NCBI GenBank assembly: GCA_006503475.1
Contig: RSEH01000150.1
Location: 54,890 to 118,889, forward strand
Direction of reading: 5' to 3'
From: Stentor roeselii
Taxonomy: Eukaryota > Ciliophora > Heterotrichea > Heterotrichida > Stentoridae
DNA: 64,000 nucleotides
Position 1 is the first letter of the stretch, and every line of letters starts with the position of its first letter. The position numbers and the translations under genes are program-made. The notes beneath the pieces were generated by a model. That model saw only the letters and a list, made by a program, of their open reading frames with translations. It did not search any database and was not told where the DNA came from. Positions 1 through 9,254 of the stretch are shown piece by piece.

Positions 1-1
1 A

Positions 2-220
2 AATAACTTCAAGAAAAATAAAAAATCGGTTCATGATCGACTTTATGAAGACTCGAAAACTTATAAAAAGAGTTTATCCGTCTTTGCAGCTGAGGGACTT
101 ACACAGTCTTTTAGTCCTGATTGCAAGTCGAATAAGCACTATTTAATTAAAGATGCTCTTGGTTCTGAGGTTTTCAGTCCCAAATCAACATCGGTTTGTA
201 TAGCATTGAAGAAGCCTTAG
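2..220 (+). CDS. Partial gene, 3' end of an unrecognised protein (left edge)
   Basis: An open frame enters from the left edge and runs 72 codons to a TAG at 218-220. The residues are basic and serine-rich with no domain I recognise. The 5' part lies outside the window, so the start and function are unknown. The same frame stays open for another 28 codons after the TAG and ends with TAG at 305-307, just across the stop of the facing gene. No GT lies close enough upstream for a 15- or 16-nt intron to remove the first TAG, so I take it as the real end. Confidence 0.5.
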   Translation, partial: NNFKKNKKSVHDRLYEDSKTYKKSLSVFAAEGLTQSFSPDCKSNKHYLIKDALGSEVFSPKSTSVCIALKKP

Positions 221-299
221 AGACAGAATAGTGTAATTAAGAGTTTCTTAAGGACAGCAACGGGTTCAGTTGGAGGAATTAGATTAGTATTGGTGGATG

Positions 300-1289
300 C
301 TAACTAGTTAAATCATGGGACTTTTGGATTGAAAAAACTCCTTTGGTGTCTTGAATTTTGCATATTTCTTGCTTTTCAGGAAGATAGATGTGAATTGAAG
401 TTGATTCAGAGTTTTTCTTATAGACTAGATTGCTTGGAGTCCAGAAGTTTTCAGATTTCATTGCGAATCTGAAAATAGGATGATTTGAGATGTGACCATT
501 ATAGGAAGAGAGACTTTCAGTGTTTCTGGAGTTTAACTGTGTATTAAAAATCAAAACTTGTTTTTCGTTTTCTTTAGGGTTGAAAAAAAAAGTGAAGATT
601 GAATCATTTTCTATGAAACTCAGAGGACTGACTATTTTACATAAAATATCTGAAAATTCTACATTTTCAGTTTGATTCATGGAAAGGTTTAAACTTTCGA
701 TAGTAAAATACGACTTATACTTCAAAAGACCCCCAATCACAAATAGCACATCTCTATGAATGACAGCTGAATGAAAAAACCTTGGATTTGCAAGTTTCAA
801 CTTGAATCCCTTATCAAATAAATCGTCTACATCATCTAAAATTTTGTGAGATTTGTGCCCACCAGTCAAAATCAGGCGATTATTGAAAACATTCATCGTG
901 AACCCAGCTCTTCCATTCAAGTTTTCCTTAACAATCTTAAAACTTTCCTTCACAAGGTCAACAAGCCAAACAGACCCATCTATAACAACAGGAATCACAT
1001 CAGAATTTAAGTCTTCATCTTTTGCTTTATTCAAATAAACCCTCTTCCCATTTTCAATCCAAAAGGGCCTTAACCCCTTAGACCGATCATTTTCTAATTT
1101 TGTCAAGTTTTCTCTTGATTTTTCCATTACTTTTTTGTTAAACTCTTGAATTTGTTTAATATTTTCAGTCGTTTTGCAGATTAAGTAATGAGGAGGGCCG
1201 ATATGTTCAAAAGAGTGAAATTTACATAAGACTTGTAAGTCATAAGCACAGTAAACATCAGCTTCTAAGCATTCATGGCAATCTGACAT
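300..1289 (-). CDS. B-box-like zinc finger / kelch-like repeat protein
   Basis: 329 residues. The first 35 residues contain Cys4, Cys7, Cys14, Cys22, His25, His29 and His34, a spacing that resembles a B-box zinc finger. After a short charged helical stretch (about 45-70), the middle has kelch-like strands ending in TGG and IGG near residues 145 and 190. The family layout (B-box plus kelch) is usually a protein-interaction scaffold; no enzyme motif is seen. Its ATG lies only 8 nt from the ATG of the divergent gene at 1298, so the two genes must share a very small promoter. The stop is TAG. The zinc finger call is moderate and the kelch call is weak. Confidence 0.6.
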   Translation of the reverse strand: MSDCHECLEADVYCAYDLQVLCKFHSFEHIGPPHYLICKTTENIKQIQEFNKKVMEKSRENLTKLENDRSKGLRPFWIENGKRVYLNKAKDEDLNSDVIPVVIDGSVWLVDLVKESFKIVKENLNGRAGFTMNVFNNRLILTGGHKSHKILDDVDDLFDKGFKLKLANPRFFHSAVIHRDVLFVIGGLLKYKSYFTIESLNLSMNQTENVEFSDILCKIVSPLSFIENDSIFTFFFNPKENEKQVLIFNTQLNSRNTESLSSYNGHISNHPIFRFAMKSENFWTPSNLVYKKNSESTSIHIYLPEKQEICKIQDTKGVFSIQKSHDLTS

Positions 1290-1297
1290 TTATTATA

Positions 1298-1603
1298 ATG
1301 AAAAAGGTGGAACATGAGAGCAGTTCTACAAGAAATGTGGAATTGGTTGATAGTTACGAGATCTCTCCTTATAGTTTCGCTCGTGAACAAGGAATTGACT
1401 TGCAAAAACTTGTGACTGGGGTCTTGGTCTGTGTCTTGGGTTTCGTGTTTTTAGGTGTTTCTATCCAGTATCAAGAAGAGAAATTTATAAGGGATAAGAC
1501 TTTTAACTATTATTGTGCTACTGTTGTTTGCTTGGTGATCGGAGCGTCACTTATTTATAAAGCTTATTATGACAGATATCGCCTTCTCGGAAATTTCGTT
1601 TAG
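1298..1603 (+). CDS. Small two-helix membrane protein
   Basis: 101 residues: a polar N-terminus of about 35 residues, then two hydrophobic helices at about 38-57 and 69-88, separated by a short charged loop, and a basic tail. Both termini are probably cytosolic. The layout recalls TMEM230/TMEM134-type proteins of the endomembrane system, but I see no diagnostic motif and do not assign the family. The start is the first ATG, preceded by an AT-rich stretch typical of starts in this window, and it diverges from the gene at 300-1289 with 8 nt between start codons. Confidence 0.6.
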   Translation: MKKVEHESSSTRNVELVDSYEISPYSFAREQGIDLQKLVTGVLVCVLGFVFLGVSIQYQEEKFIRDKTFNYYCATVVCLVIGASLIYKAYYDRYRLLGNFV

Positions 1604-1701
1604 TCAAGATTTAAATAAGATTTGATGATAGGATTAAATATTCACCGTTTAAGTCTTTTTAATCATTCATAATGAATATCATTGAAAAATTATTTATTCA
1701 A

Positions 1702-3081
1702 TCACATCAAAGGCTTGATCCTCGGCTTGGGTTTTCCTTCAACATCTAAATTTTTATACCGAGCACAAACTTCATCTAAACTTTCAACAGCCTGATCAAA
1801 TCTTTCCTTTTCCATGAAGTTTGTGTAATGATGCACATTCGCCTTCCTCTTATAAAGTCTCATGAACTTAGTTTTAAGACTCGCGAAATGGTTAACAATG
1901 CAACTGTTATTAGAAAGACATAAAAGTGAATAAGGCATTCCAACAGGAGGAGTATTACAAAGTCCAATTTTATACCCTTCCTGATTCCAGCTGATCATTT
2001 TCATGTCATTTTTAATTCTACCGATATTTCGATGAATATCAGAAATTTTTGCATCGCCTCTTAAAATAAGTCCACAAGCCAAATAAGTAGAATGTTTCGG
2101 GTCGACTTTTAACAACTGGAAGTCTTTATCAATAACATCATTAAAGATCTGATCAAGTCGTCTCGGTTCCATTTTCACGTCTAAAATCGAGTACAAGGGA
2201 CTGATACTTGAAACTAGATAAGGCATCTTAGGAAAAGGCACAAGGTTCATTGTTATTTCGTTTAAGTCCACGTTTAACATTCCCTCGAAACGCATTGAAC
2301 AGGTCAGGTTGTTTAACATGTGAGCGATTATGTTGTTCATTTTGGCGAAGGCTTCTTTTTTGTCGCTTGGCTGGGCGATGTCGTTTTTTATTTCTTTTTT
2401 AGATTTTCTTTTGCTTTCTTCTATCATTTCTAGCATACCGATTAGTGCTTGGTTGTCTACTGGAAGTACACAGTCTGCGAACTCTGTTAGAACACTCATT
2501 GCTAGGACTGAGTTGTATGGACCTGTCACTACATCGTCTTCTGGGAAGACAACTGTGGAAAAACGGAAGACTTCTGGGAAGTTGTCTGCGAGTAATGATA
2601 AAGTGTAAGTTCCAACTCCACTTCCAGTTCCCCCTCCCATACTATGTGTAAGAAAAAACGACTGAATAGAGTCACAATGTTCCACATTATACCTAACTTT
2701 CTCCAAAATATCCTCATGATACTTCTGTCCATACTCATAATGTCCATGAGCCCAGTTATTTCCAGCTCCAGAAACATCCGAAATAAGCTGGCGGGAATCA
2801 AACAATTCGCCCAGGTCACTTCTAAGCATATTATTGATAACCCCTTCTTCCATATCAATAACAACCGACCTAGCCCTAAGATTACAAATAGGTTTTCCGA
2901 CAGGTATATCAAGAGGTTCAGCATACCGAGTATCAACATTTCTAAAAAAGCTCGACAAAGCATCATCAAAAACTCCAGACTTGTTATACCTTGCATGTTC
3001 CTGCAAAGCAAGATCCCAGAACCTCATAGCGATTTGATTTCCACATTGACCAACCTGCACCGTGACGAGTTCTCTAGGCAT
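1702..3081 (-). CDS. TUBE1: Epsilon-tubulin
   Basis: 459 residues with the full tubulin fold. The N-terminal nucleotide loop (VGQCGNQI, residues 10-17) and the tubulin signature GGGTGSG near 150 are intact, so GTP binding is expected. The epsilon class is shown by the FFRNVDTR segment near 45, the DMEEGV segment near 76, the DSRQLISDVSGAGNNWA block near 95 and the EDDVVTGPYNS stretch near 182, none of which fit alpha, beta, gamma or delta tubulin. Epsilon-tubulin is needed to form and stabilise the triplet microtubules of basal bodies, which suits a heavily ciliated cell. The stop is TGA. Composition flips abruptly inside the gene near 2605. Confidence 0.93.
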   Translation of the reverse strand: MPRELVTVQVGQCGNQIAMRFWDLALQEHARYNKSGVFDDALSSFFRNVDTRYAEPLDIPVGKPICNLRARSVVIDMEEGVINNMLRSDLGELFDSRQLISDVSGAGNNWAHGHYEYGQKYHEDILEKVRYNVEHCDSIQSFFLTHSMGGGTGSGVGTYTLSLLADNFPEVFRFSTVVFPEDDVVTGPYNSVLAMSVLTEFADCVLPVDNQALIGMLEMIEESKRKSKKEIKNDIAQPSDKKEAFAKMNNIIAHMLNNLTCSMRFEGMLNVDLNEITMNLVPFPKMPYLVSSISPLYSILDVKMEPRRLDQIFNDVIDKDFQLLKVDPKHSTYLACGLILRGDAKISDIHRNIGRIKNDMKMISWNQEGYKIGLCNTPPVGMPYSLLCLSNNSCIVNHFASLKTKFMRLYKRKANVHHYTNFMEKERFDQAVESLDEVCARYKNLDVEGKPKPRIKPLM

Positions 3082-3099
3082 TTATAAGATTAATACTTA

Positions 3100-3145
3100 A
3101 ACCTCCGACAACTGAATACTTTTCCAGCAGTCTTCACTTTGGTTG
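3100..3145 (-). promoter_or_regulatory. SECIS element of the first glutathione peroxidase
   Basis: Read on the minus strand, a hairpin begins about five bases after the TAA of the upstream GPx. It has a lower helix AACC/GGTT, a 5' core GTGA facing a 3' GA, an upper helix GACTGCTG pairing with CAGTTGTC (one T-T mismatch and one G-T pair), and an apical loop with AAAA. This matches the eukaryotic SECIS plan: the SBP2-binding kink-turn quartet plus apical adenosines. The same structure follows the second GPx with a changed base that keeps pairing. It lies between the GPx stop and the epsilon-tubulin start, so the 3' UTR must be tiny. Confidence 0.88.
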
Positions 3146-3149
3146 TGTT

Positions 3150-3656
3150 TTATAAGAATTTCTTGAAATGCTGAACGACTTCTAAAGGATCTGTCCTTGG
3201 TCCGTAATACTCAATCTTGCTTCCGTCTCTGTTCACGATGAACTTTCCGAAGTTCCAACCGATTCGACCACCGTCAAGGTTACTGCGAAGACGGAGGTAT
3301 TTGAAAAGGTCGCAGGCTTGCTTTCCGTTTACTTTTGTCTTGGAAAAGACGGGAAATTCTGCACCTTTTGAACGGACAAATGCGAGAATTTCTTGGTCTG
3401 AACCTGGCTCTTGTCTCATGAACTGGTTGCAGGGAAAGGCAAGGATTTGAAGACCTTGGGATGAGTATTCTTTTTCGATTTGGACCAATTCAGCGTAGTG
3501 CTGGTTGGTTAGACCTCACTTTGTCGCAACGTTTACTATCAATAGCACCTTGCCCCTGTAATCTGACATTGAGACAGATTCACCTCCCATCGCTCGTACG
3601 GAAATGTCGTAGATGGAGGTGAAGGGGTTGGCGCAGCTGGATTTAGCTCCACCCAT
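3150..3656 (-). CDS. Selenocysteine glutathione peroxidase (GPx4-like), TGA read as Sec47
   Basis: The gene reads as 168 residues only if the TGA at 3516-3518 is decoded. That codon sits exactly at the GPx catalytic position (NVATK-U-GLTN). The other catalytic residues follow: Gln78 in the PCNQF block and Trp134-Asn135 in WNF. Short length and lack of an oligomerisation loop point to the monomeric GPx4 group, which reduces hydroperoxides, including lipid hydroperoxides, with thiol donors. The ATG at 3656 is preceded by AATAAA. A SECIS-like hairpin starts just after the TAA, supporting selenocysteine insertion over a nonsense mutation. A paralogue follows upstream at 4242-4747. No transit peptide is evident. 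Confidence 0.92.
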
Positions 3657-4190
3657 TTTATTAGACCTAAATTTTTACTGATTTTATGTAATTTGCATGT
3701 TAAAAGCCAACAGAAATCCAGTTTAAGTTGAATTTTCAAGTGATTTAAAGATAAATTTGTCAATATATGTATATCTAATAATTTAACTTATGAAATCGAC
3801 TATAAATCCAATTAATCTTTTCAAAGTTTCATTCATTTTTTTTCAAAAACTATTATCATCAGAAATCCTTTGAATTTTCAATTTTAAATTGAAAGTTGAG
3901 CTAAAGATTTTGGATAAAATTAATTTCAATGAAACACAAGTTGAAGTTTTCATTTTAACTAAATATCACAAATTTATATGAAATAACATACGACCCAAGA
4001 CTAGATAATATTCAGCATAAATTATTCTCAGAAATATCATATCTTGAAAGAGAAAATTAAAGGCCTTCCACTCATAACTCCTTATTCTCTCTCTAAAATA
4101 TATTATAAGATTCGAATAAAAAACCCTCCTCCAAAGAATTTCACCTTTTTCATCATCTTCAAAGATACCATTTCTTATATTAATTATATT
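3657..4190. other. Intergenic spacer between the two GPx genes
   Basis: About 530 nt, very AT-rich. It should hold the promoter of the first GPx (minus strand, right next to 3656) and whatever follows the SECIS of the second. The open frames here are short, AT-driven and have no recognisable protein character. I see no RNA gene or repeat. Confidence 0.5.
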
Positions 4191-4235
4191 AACCTCAGAC
4201 AGCTGATTACTTTATCAGCAGTCTTCACTTTGGTT
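4191..4235 (-). promoter_or_regulatory. SECIS element of the second glutathione peroxidase
   Basis: It starts about six bases after the TAA at 4242-4244. The plan is the same as for the first: AACC/GGTT lower helix, GTGA and TGA core, GACTGCTG paired with CAGCTGTC, and an AAA apical loop. Relative to the first SECIS, one G-T pair has become G-C and the loop sequence has changed while the core is unchanged. This is the pattern expected for a selected RNA structure after duplication. Confidence 0.87.
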
Positions 4236-4241
4236 GTTATT

Positions 4242-4747
4242 TTATAAGAATGGTGTAAAAAAAGGAACTACATCCAAAGGACAAGTTTTAGGTCCAAAGT
4301 ACTGAATGAGGCTCCCATCTCTATTAACAAGAAACTTTGCAAAGTTCCAAGTAATTTCACCTCCATTCAAGTTGCTATTGAGTCTGAGATACTTGTAAAG
4401 ATCAGAAGCTTCATTTCCATTCACCATAATTTTAGAAAAGACTGGAATTCTGCACCTTTGGAACGAACAAATGAAAGAACTACTTGATCCGAGTCTGGCT
4501 CTTGAGCTCCGAATTGATTGCAAGGAAAGGCAAGGATCTGAAGGCCGGAAGAAGAATATTGTCTTTCGATTTGGACTAACTCGTTGTAGTATTGACTTGT
4601 AAGTCCTCACTTTGATGCCACGTTTACTATTAAAAGCACCTTGTCCCGGTATTCTGACATTGAGACAGAACCTCCTCCGATCGCGTTCACTGAGATGTCG
4701 TAGACGGAGGTGAAGGGATTGGTGCAGCTAGAATTAGCTCCATCCAT
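4242..4747 (-). CDS. Second selenocysteine glutathione peroxidase, with a one-base frame break
   Basis: A close paralogue of the neighbouring GPx. The ATG at 4747 and the in-frame TGA at 4607-4609 again fall at codon 47 within NVASK-U-GLTS; the PCNQF and WNF catalytic blocks are present. The gene is 506 nt against 507 for its twin. Around 4445-4450 one T is missing in the run encoding the conserved EFPVF segment, so the frame shifts by one base and everything downstream, including Trp and Asn of the tetrad, lies in another frame. It is either a recent pseudogene, a sequencing error or a shift site. The intact SECIS and preserved downstream codons suggest the break is recent or artefactual. 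Confidence 0.8.
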
Positions 4748-4997
4748 TTTTTATTAGTGTGATGGTGAAATAATTAAGAGTTGACTTGAGAGGGTTTTTA
4801 GATAAATTTTTATAGGAATGGGAAGATTGAGTGTTTTTTTATGGTGAAGAGAAAATATATTAGCTTTTTAAATTTATATTATGAGTCAAATGAGTGCAAT
4901 TTTTGTTATAAAGGAGTTTTTCAATATTATATGGGATCATAAATTATTCATTAACTAAAACTGCTTTAACAACATATCAATGTTAACTTTCCTAATT

Positions 4998-7900
4998 CTA
5001 ACTATGATGTAAAGCCAGAAGTTTATCAAGTTTCTGCTCAATCCTCAAGTTATTCTCAAGTCCCTTCAGCTGATTTTTCTCAATTTCCCTAAACCTTCCA
5101 TTAAAATCCTTTGAAATTTTTTCAATTTTCATTTCGATTTCCTTAATCTTCCCTCCCCAAGGTTCATCTTCATTTTCCTTAGTATCCAAATCACAAAGTT
5201 GTAAAAATCCCTTTTTTTTGACAGTTTTAACCAATAAAAACAAGCTTTCAACTTCTGAAATAACATCAAGTTTTTCTTTATAATCCAATTCCAGTGCCTC
5301 TATTTGAAACTTATCAAAAGAGTCACTGATAACAGCGATGAGTAGATTGAGCATCATGACGATATTCAGCAAAGAAGCTAAAACAAAATAAAGATACTCA
5401 ATATTCGGCTTTGAACTTGCTTCAAATACTCCAAAGTTCAATTCATAAGGAATTTTCCAAAGCATGTTGAAAGCGTCTTCCCTGGGGCCGACTGAAGCAA
5501 TATAAAGTCCTCCAAAGGCAAGCGTCGTGTAAAAGAAAATAATTAAAAAATACGCTGAGTCTGAAATGATCCGAGTCAACAAAGCGATGTAAAACCTTGT
5601 CCCGTCAAAAGCTTTAAAAATGTTCAGTCCTTTCATAAAGTTGAAAAAAGTCATCAACCATTGCACTCCCGGAGAATTAATATCATAAATCATGAAAATG
5701 CTCCAGATTAAAGTGAATATAATGCTGAGAATGTCGATGATGTTTCTTCTGCATATAAAGTAAACTTTCACTCCTTCATAAATAAACTGAAGGACTTCAT
5801 GTAACAACATCACCAAGTTCAACCCCATAAAAACCATCAAAATCCTCGAGTCCTTCCCTTCAGTCGACAAGTTTGCAAGCATCAAAACGATATTCAAACT
5901 CAAAACAGCACTAAAAAATAAAACAATTTTATAAAAAACCCGAAATTTATAATCAAGAATCGTTCTAACCAGTTTCGTTGTAAAGATTTTCTGATTTTTC
6001 ACAAAAGCCAGCGCTTTGATCATCTGAAAAAATCCAGAACTTCCATTAGTGAGATTGATTTGGAAAGGAGTCGTTCGAAATTCAACAAAACTTTCATATT
6101 TCAAGTTAATTTTCATTACCCCGCATTCACTTTTGAACTCTTCGAAGTTGATCTTGGTATGATGAGTGAACATGAGAACTGGCGGCTTTAAACATCTGAT
6201 GCTGTTAGGAAGTCCTTTGTCTTTACTCACCTTGAAAACACTTTCAAGGTACACAGGGACTAAAGGCGAGGAAAGTTTAAGAATTTTAAAAAAATCATCT
6301 CTGATAGCAAAGTTGTATTCAAAGTACTGTGCAAGAGTTTTTTCAGTTTTACTCAAGTTTATCAAGAACTGTAAAATAATGTCTGTTGATTTCTGAGAGT
6401 CTTTCTGGATTGAGTAGAAAAGAGGAGAGTTTTTATAGGAATCTCGACGAATTGGGCATCCTAGTTGAAGGGCTTTTTCCAGGTTGGTGTAATACCCGAG
6501 GTAACTGTAAAGATGAGCTAGGTTCACCTGCCCCGGCATGATAATCTTACAGTCAGAAGCCACTGGCAGAAGCTTTTTATTGAACCTTTGCCTGAAACCA
6601 TTATAAACAAGAGCAGGGTACAAATTCGAATTTCTTTCTAAAATTTCTGAGTGCTTCAAAGGCACCTTTTTCTTGATTTTCAAGTAGTCCCGGTCTAAAG
6701 ACCTATCGGGCAGGTCAAAAGTCTCATCTCCTGATTTTGAGCGATTGATTCTGAGCAACTGAGAAAGTTTCCAGATCTTTATCGAAGTGTCACGTGAACC
6801 ACTTATCAGGTACTTATTTGAGTCAGTCAATTCGAGACTTTCTACTTGATCTGTGTGGCCTTTGAAAGTCATTTCAATCCGCTTTTCAGACATGTTGAAA
6901 ATTTCGATGTTTCCTTCTTTGTTCCCCACGATGATGAAATTTCCACAACCGGTGACAACGCATTTTTTTATTGCTGAAGAACATCGAAAACAAGAAACTT
7001 CGAGTTTTTTGTTTATGTTGAAAACTTTTAACTCGACATCGTCTGAGACTATGGAAAAAACTGAGGAGGATAAAATGTTTAAGATTATTGGCCACTTGCT
7101 GTTTTGCTCTTTTAACACGCAGAATACTTCAAAATTGTCGAAATTTAAGATTTGAATTGTTGTGTCTGTTAAAATCACAACTAGTTTAGAATAATTTGCA
7201 ATGAACTGAAATCCGTGGATTGATGAATTAATTTTTTTCCTTTGTATGAAGACTTGCTTCTTCAAATTAAAAACGTCAAGACAGCCGTCAAGGGATGAAA
7301 TCACTATAAGTCCTTGCCTGTTGAATTCTAGAGACGAAATCGCATCGTCGTATTTTAAGGAAGTGTAAAAGCTTAGGGTTTCGATTGAACAGAACCTGAC
7401 GGTGTAGTCGCCTGAGGTGTACGCGAAAAAGTCATCTAAGTGATTCACAGCTAGACGATAAATATAACTCGAAGGACCTTCAAATGTATGAATCAAAGTC
7501 CCAGTGGAAACCTCCCACATCTTCACTGTCGAGTCCCAAGAGCAACTTAAAACTTTTCCATCTTGAGTCTGACCAAGTCCACTAACATAATGAGAATGTG
7601 ACTTGAGCACATGTAAAGGTTTTGATTGTTTCATCTTCCAGATGATCACAAGTTTATCCCACCCTCCACTTATCAGGTGTTTGTTGTCGACTGCCATTAG
7701 TAAACAACTCACGTAGTTTGAATGACCTGATAAGGAAATTTTAGTACTTTTGTCGTTGATGTCCCAAAATTTTAATGACTTGTCGAAACTACAGGATATT
7801 ATTTTACTGTTGTTTTCGATGGTCTCGATGTCTGTGATTATTCCAGAATGACCTTCGAGTATCAGCTCGTGCCGGTTTTCTAACATGTTGTCTATCACGA

Positions 7901-8855
7901 TGCTTCTGTATGAGACACTTATTAAGAAGTTACTTTTGCCGATTAGACGAACATAGCTTATGTAGCTTAAGTGAGAGTCTTGAAGGAAAAGTAGAGATTT
8001 TAATTTGGTGTCCCAAACTCGCACTGTTTTATCTTGTGAACCGCTTGCTAAAATGGAATCGTCGTGGTTGAAGGCTGTTGAGTATATTTCTCCTACATGC
8101 CCAATGAAAGTAAATATCTCTTCACCCTTCCCAAAATTCCAAAGTTTCACCGAATAATCCCCTCCACCAGAAGCCATAAGCTCCTTTTTATTCCCAACAG
8201 AAAAGCAGTTAATCCAACTTTTATGCCCTTCAAATTTCGCAGTATATTTAAAAGTATCCAAATCCCAAACAATCAAGCAAGCATCTTGCGAAGCCGAGAC
8301 CAAAACATTCCCCTTAGCAATTTTAATCGAATTGACAGGTCCCTGATGCGCACTAAGTTTAATTTCCGGAAAATCCGTGAGAAACTTCCAGACCCTGACA
8401 GAAAAATCATCACTTCCAACACAAGCCAAGTTTCCACCTTCATTAAAACAAATCGTTTCAGGCATGGCGGGTTCCAAGTTTAAAGACTTGAAGAACTTTG
8501 AACTAATCACATCAAAAATCGCGATAGTTGAATCATGAGAAGCTGTTAAAATAAACTGATCACAGGCAGAGATTTTAATTCCAATGATACTTTTCGAGTG
8601 ATATTTGAATGTTTCAACGATTTGATTAGAAGTGATGTCGAATTTTATCACAAGGCCTCCTTCACAGCCGATGAAGAGTTCTTTTGAGGTTTTTGTTGGG
8701 GCAAGGTTGTAAAGAACTACTTCTGAGTTGAAAGTTTGGTAGTAAAGAGGGTAGTCTTCTTTTAGTCGCTCGGAAAGAATTTTAAGTGAGTTGGACTTGG
8801 AGCATTTTTCTTCGAGAACTGTCGCGTCGTGAGGGATGTAGTCGGGAATAATCAT
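4998..8855 (-). CDS. WD40-repeat / TRP-like cation channel fusion protein (copy A)
   Basis: 1285 residues. Residues about 50-690 hold some 14 WD40-like repeats (GH...D..V..W patterns such as GSQDKTVRVWD and GSRDTSIKIWK), enough for two seven-bladed propellers. A linker region of about 690-960 follows. Helices lie near 972-995, 1005-1025, 1045-1065 and 1095-1118, with a pore-like segment near 1128 and a last helix with NIVMMLNLLIAVISDSF near 1155-1180, which matches the S6 end of TRP-type Ion_trans channels. The tail is helical. I infer a membrane cation channel with a large cytosolic WD40 sensor or scaffold. The ion and the stimulus cannot be read. The stop is TAG. Copy B lies directly upstream on the same strand. 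Confidence 0.85.
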   Translation of the reverse strand: MIIPDYIPHDATVLEEKCSKSNSLKILSERLKEDYPLYYQTFNSEVVLYNLAPTKTSKELFIGCEGGLVIKFDITSNQIVETFKYHSKSIIGIKISACDQFILTASHDSTIAIFDVISSKFFKSLNLEPAMPETICFNEGGNLACVGSDDFSVRVWKFLTDFPEIKLSAHQGPVNSIKIAKGNVLVSASQDACLIVWDLDTFKYTAKFEGHKSWINCFSVGNKKELMASGGGDYSVKLWNFGKGEEIFTFIGHVGEIYSTAFNHDDSILASGSQDKTVRVWDTKLKSLLFLQDSHLSYISYVRLIGKSNFLISVSYRSIVIDNMLENRHELILEGHSGIITDIETIENNSKIISCSFDKSLKFWDINDKSTKISLSGHSNYVSCLLMAVDNKHLISGGWDKLVIIWKMKQSKPLHVLKSHSHYVSGLGQTQDGKVLSCSWDSTVKMWEVSTGTLIHTFEGPSSYIYRLAVNHLDDFFAYTSGDYTVRFCSIETLSFYTSLKYDDAISSLEFNRQGLIVISSLDGCLDVFNLKKQVFIQRKKINSSIHGFQFIANYSKLVVILTDTTIQILNFDNFEVFCVLKEQNSKWPIILNILSSSVFSIVSDDVELKVFNINKKLEVSCFRCSSAIKKCVVTGCGNFIIVGNKEGNIEIFNMSEKRIEMTFKGHTDQVESLELTDSNKYLISGSRDTSIKIWKLSQLLRINRSKSGDETFDLPDRSLDRDYLKIKKKVPLKHSEILERNSNLYPALVYNGFRQRFNKKLLPVASDCKIIMPGQVNLAHLYSYLGYYTNLEKALQLGCPIRRDSYKNSPLFYSIQKDSQKSTDIILQFLINLSKTEKTLAQYFEYNFAIRDDFFKILKLSSPLVPVYLESVFKVSKDKGLPNSIRCLKPPVLMFTHHTKINFEEFKSECGVMKINLKYESFVEFRTTPFQINLTNGSSGFFQMIKALAFVKNQKIFTTKLVRTILDYKFRVFYKIVLFFSAVLSLNIVLMLANLSTEGKDSRILMVFMGLNLVMLLHEVLQFIYEGVKVYFICRRNIIDILSIIFTLIWSIFMIYDINSPGVQWLMTFFNFMKGLNIFKAFDGTRFYIALLTRIISDSAYFLIIFFYTTLAFGGLYIASVGPREDAFNMLWKIPYELNFGVFEASSKPNIEYLYFVLASLLNIVMMLNLLIAVISDSFDKFQIEALELDYKEKLDVISEVESLFLLVKTVKKKGFLQLCDLDTKENEDEPWGGKIKEIEMKIEKISKDFNGRFREIEKNQLKGLENNLRIEQKLDKLLALHHS

Positions 8856-8879
8856 TTACAGTAAATTATATTAAAAATA

Positions 8880-9254
8880 ATGATTGAAAGATGCTTCAAA
8901 ATTAATCCTGAAGGATTAACACTCAAACATGGAAATTCTTCAGGATTCTCTGCGAAAAGCTTTAGTTCGGTTAAAAGTTCTAATTTGGTATTTCCTAAAA
9001 GTGAATGGAAAAATAAGTCCTGCTCTTTTCAGGGATCTCAGTCGGCTTCTAAAGTTGTTGTCAAGATTCCTTGTGTGAAGAAAATTAGTTTGTTTGTGGA
9101 AAAACAAGAAAAGGTTTGCTTTAAATTGAATTATTTGAAGCTTTTGCCTTTTAGTCGTAATGGGAGGAAGGTGGATTTAGAAGGTGATAAGAAAAAAAGT
9201 ATGTCTTTAATGACAGGACTAACTAAGAAAAATTCAAGGATAAAATTTTATTGA
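8880..9254 (+). CDS. Unrecognised small basic protein
   Basis: 124 residues, Ser- and Lys-rich, with no domain I know and no membrane helix. It starts 24 nt from the ATG of the divergent channel gene at 8855, so the two would share a promoter of about two dozen bases. Codon composition looks like coding sequence and the frame is not antisense to another gene, which supports it as real. The stop is TGA. Confidence 0.5.
   Translation: MIERCFKINPEGLTLKHGNSSGFSAKSFSSVKSSNLVFPKSEWKNKSCSFQGSQSASKVVVKIPCVKKISLFVEKQEKVCFKLNYLKLLPFSRNGRKVDLEGDKKKSMSLMTGLTKKNSRIKFY

Noticed and set aside
3516-4609. TGA as a general sense codon (as in Blepharisma)
   Set aside because: TGA ends several genes here (for example at 9252-9254, 20919-20921 and the Rab gene), and the two in-frame TGAs sit only at the Sec position of GPx with SECIS elements nearby.
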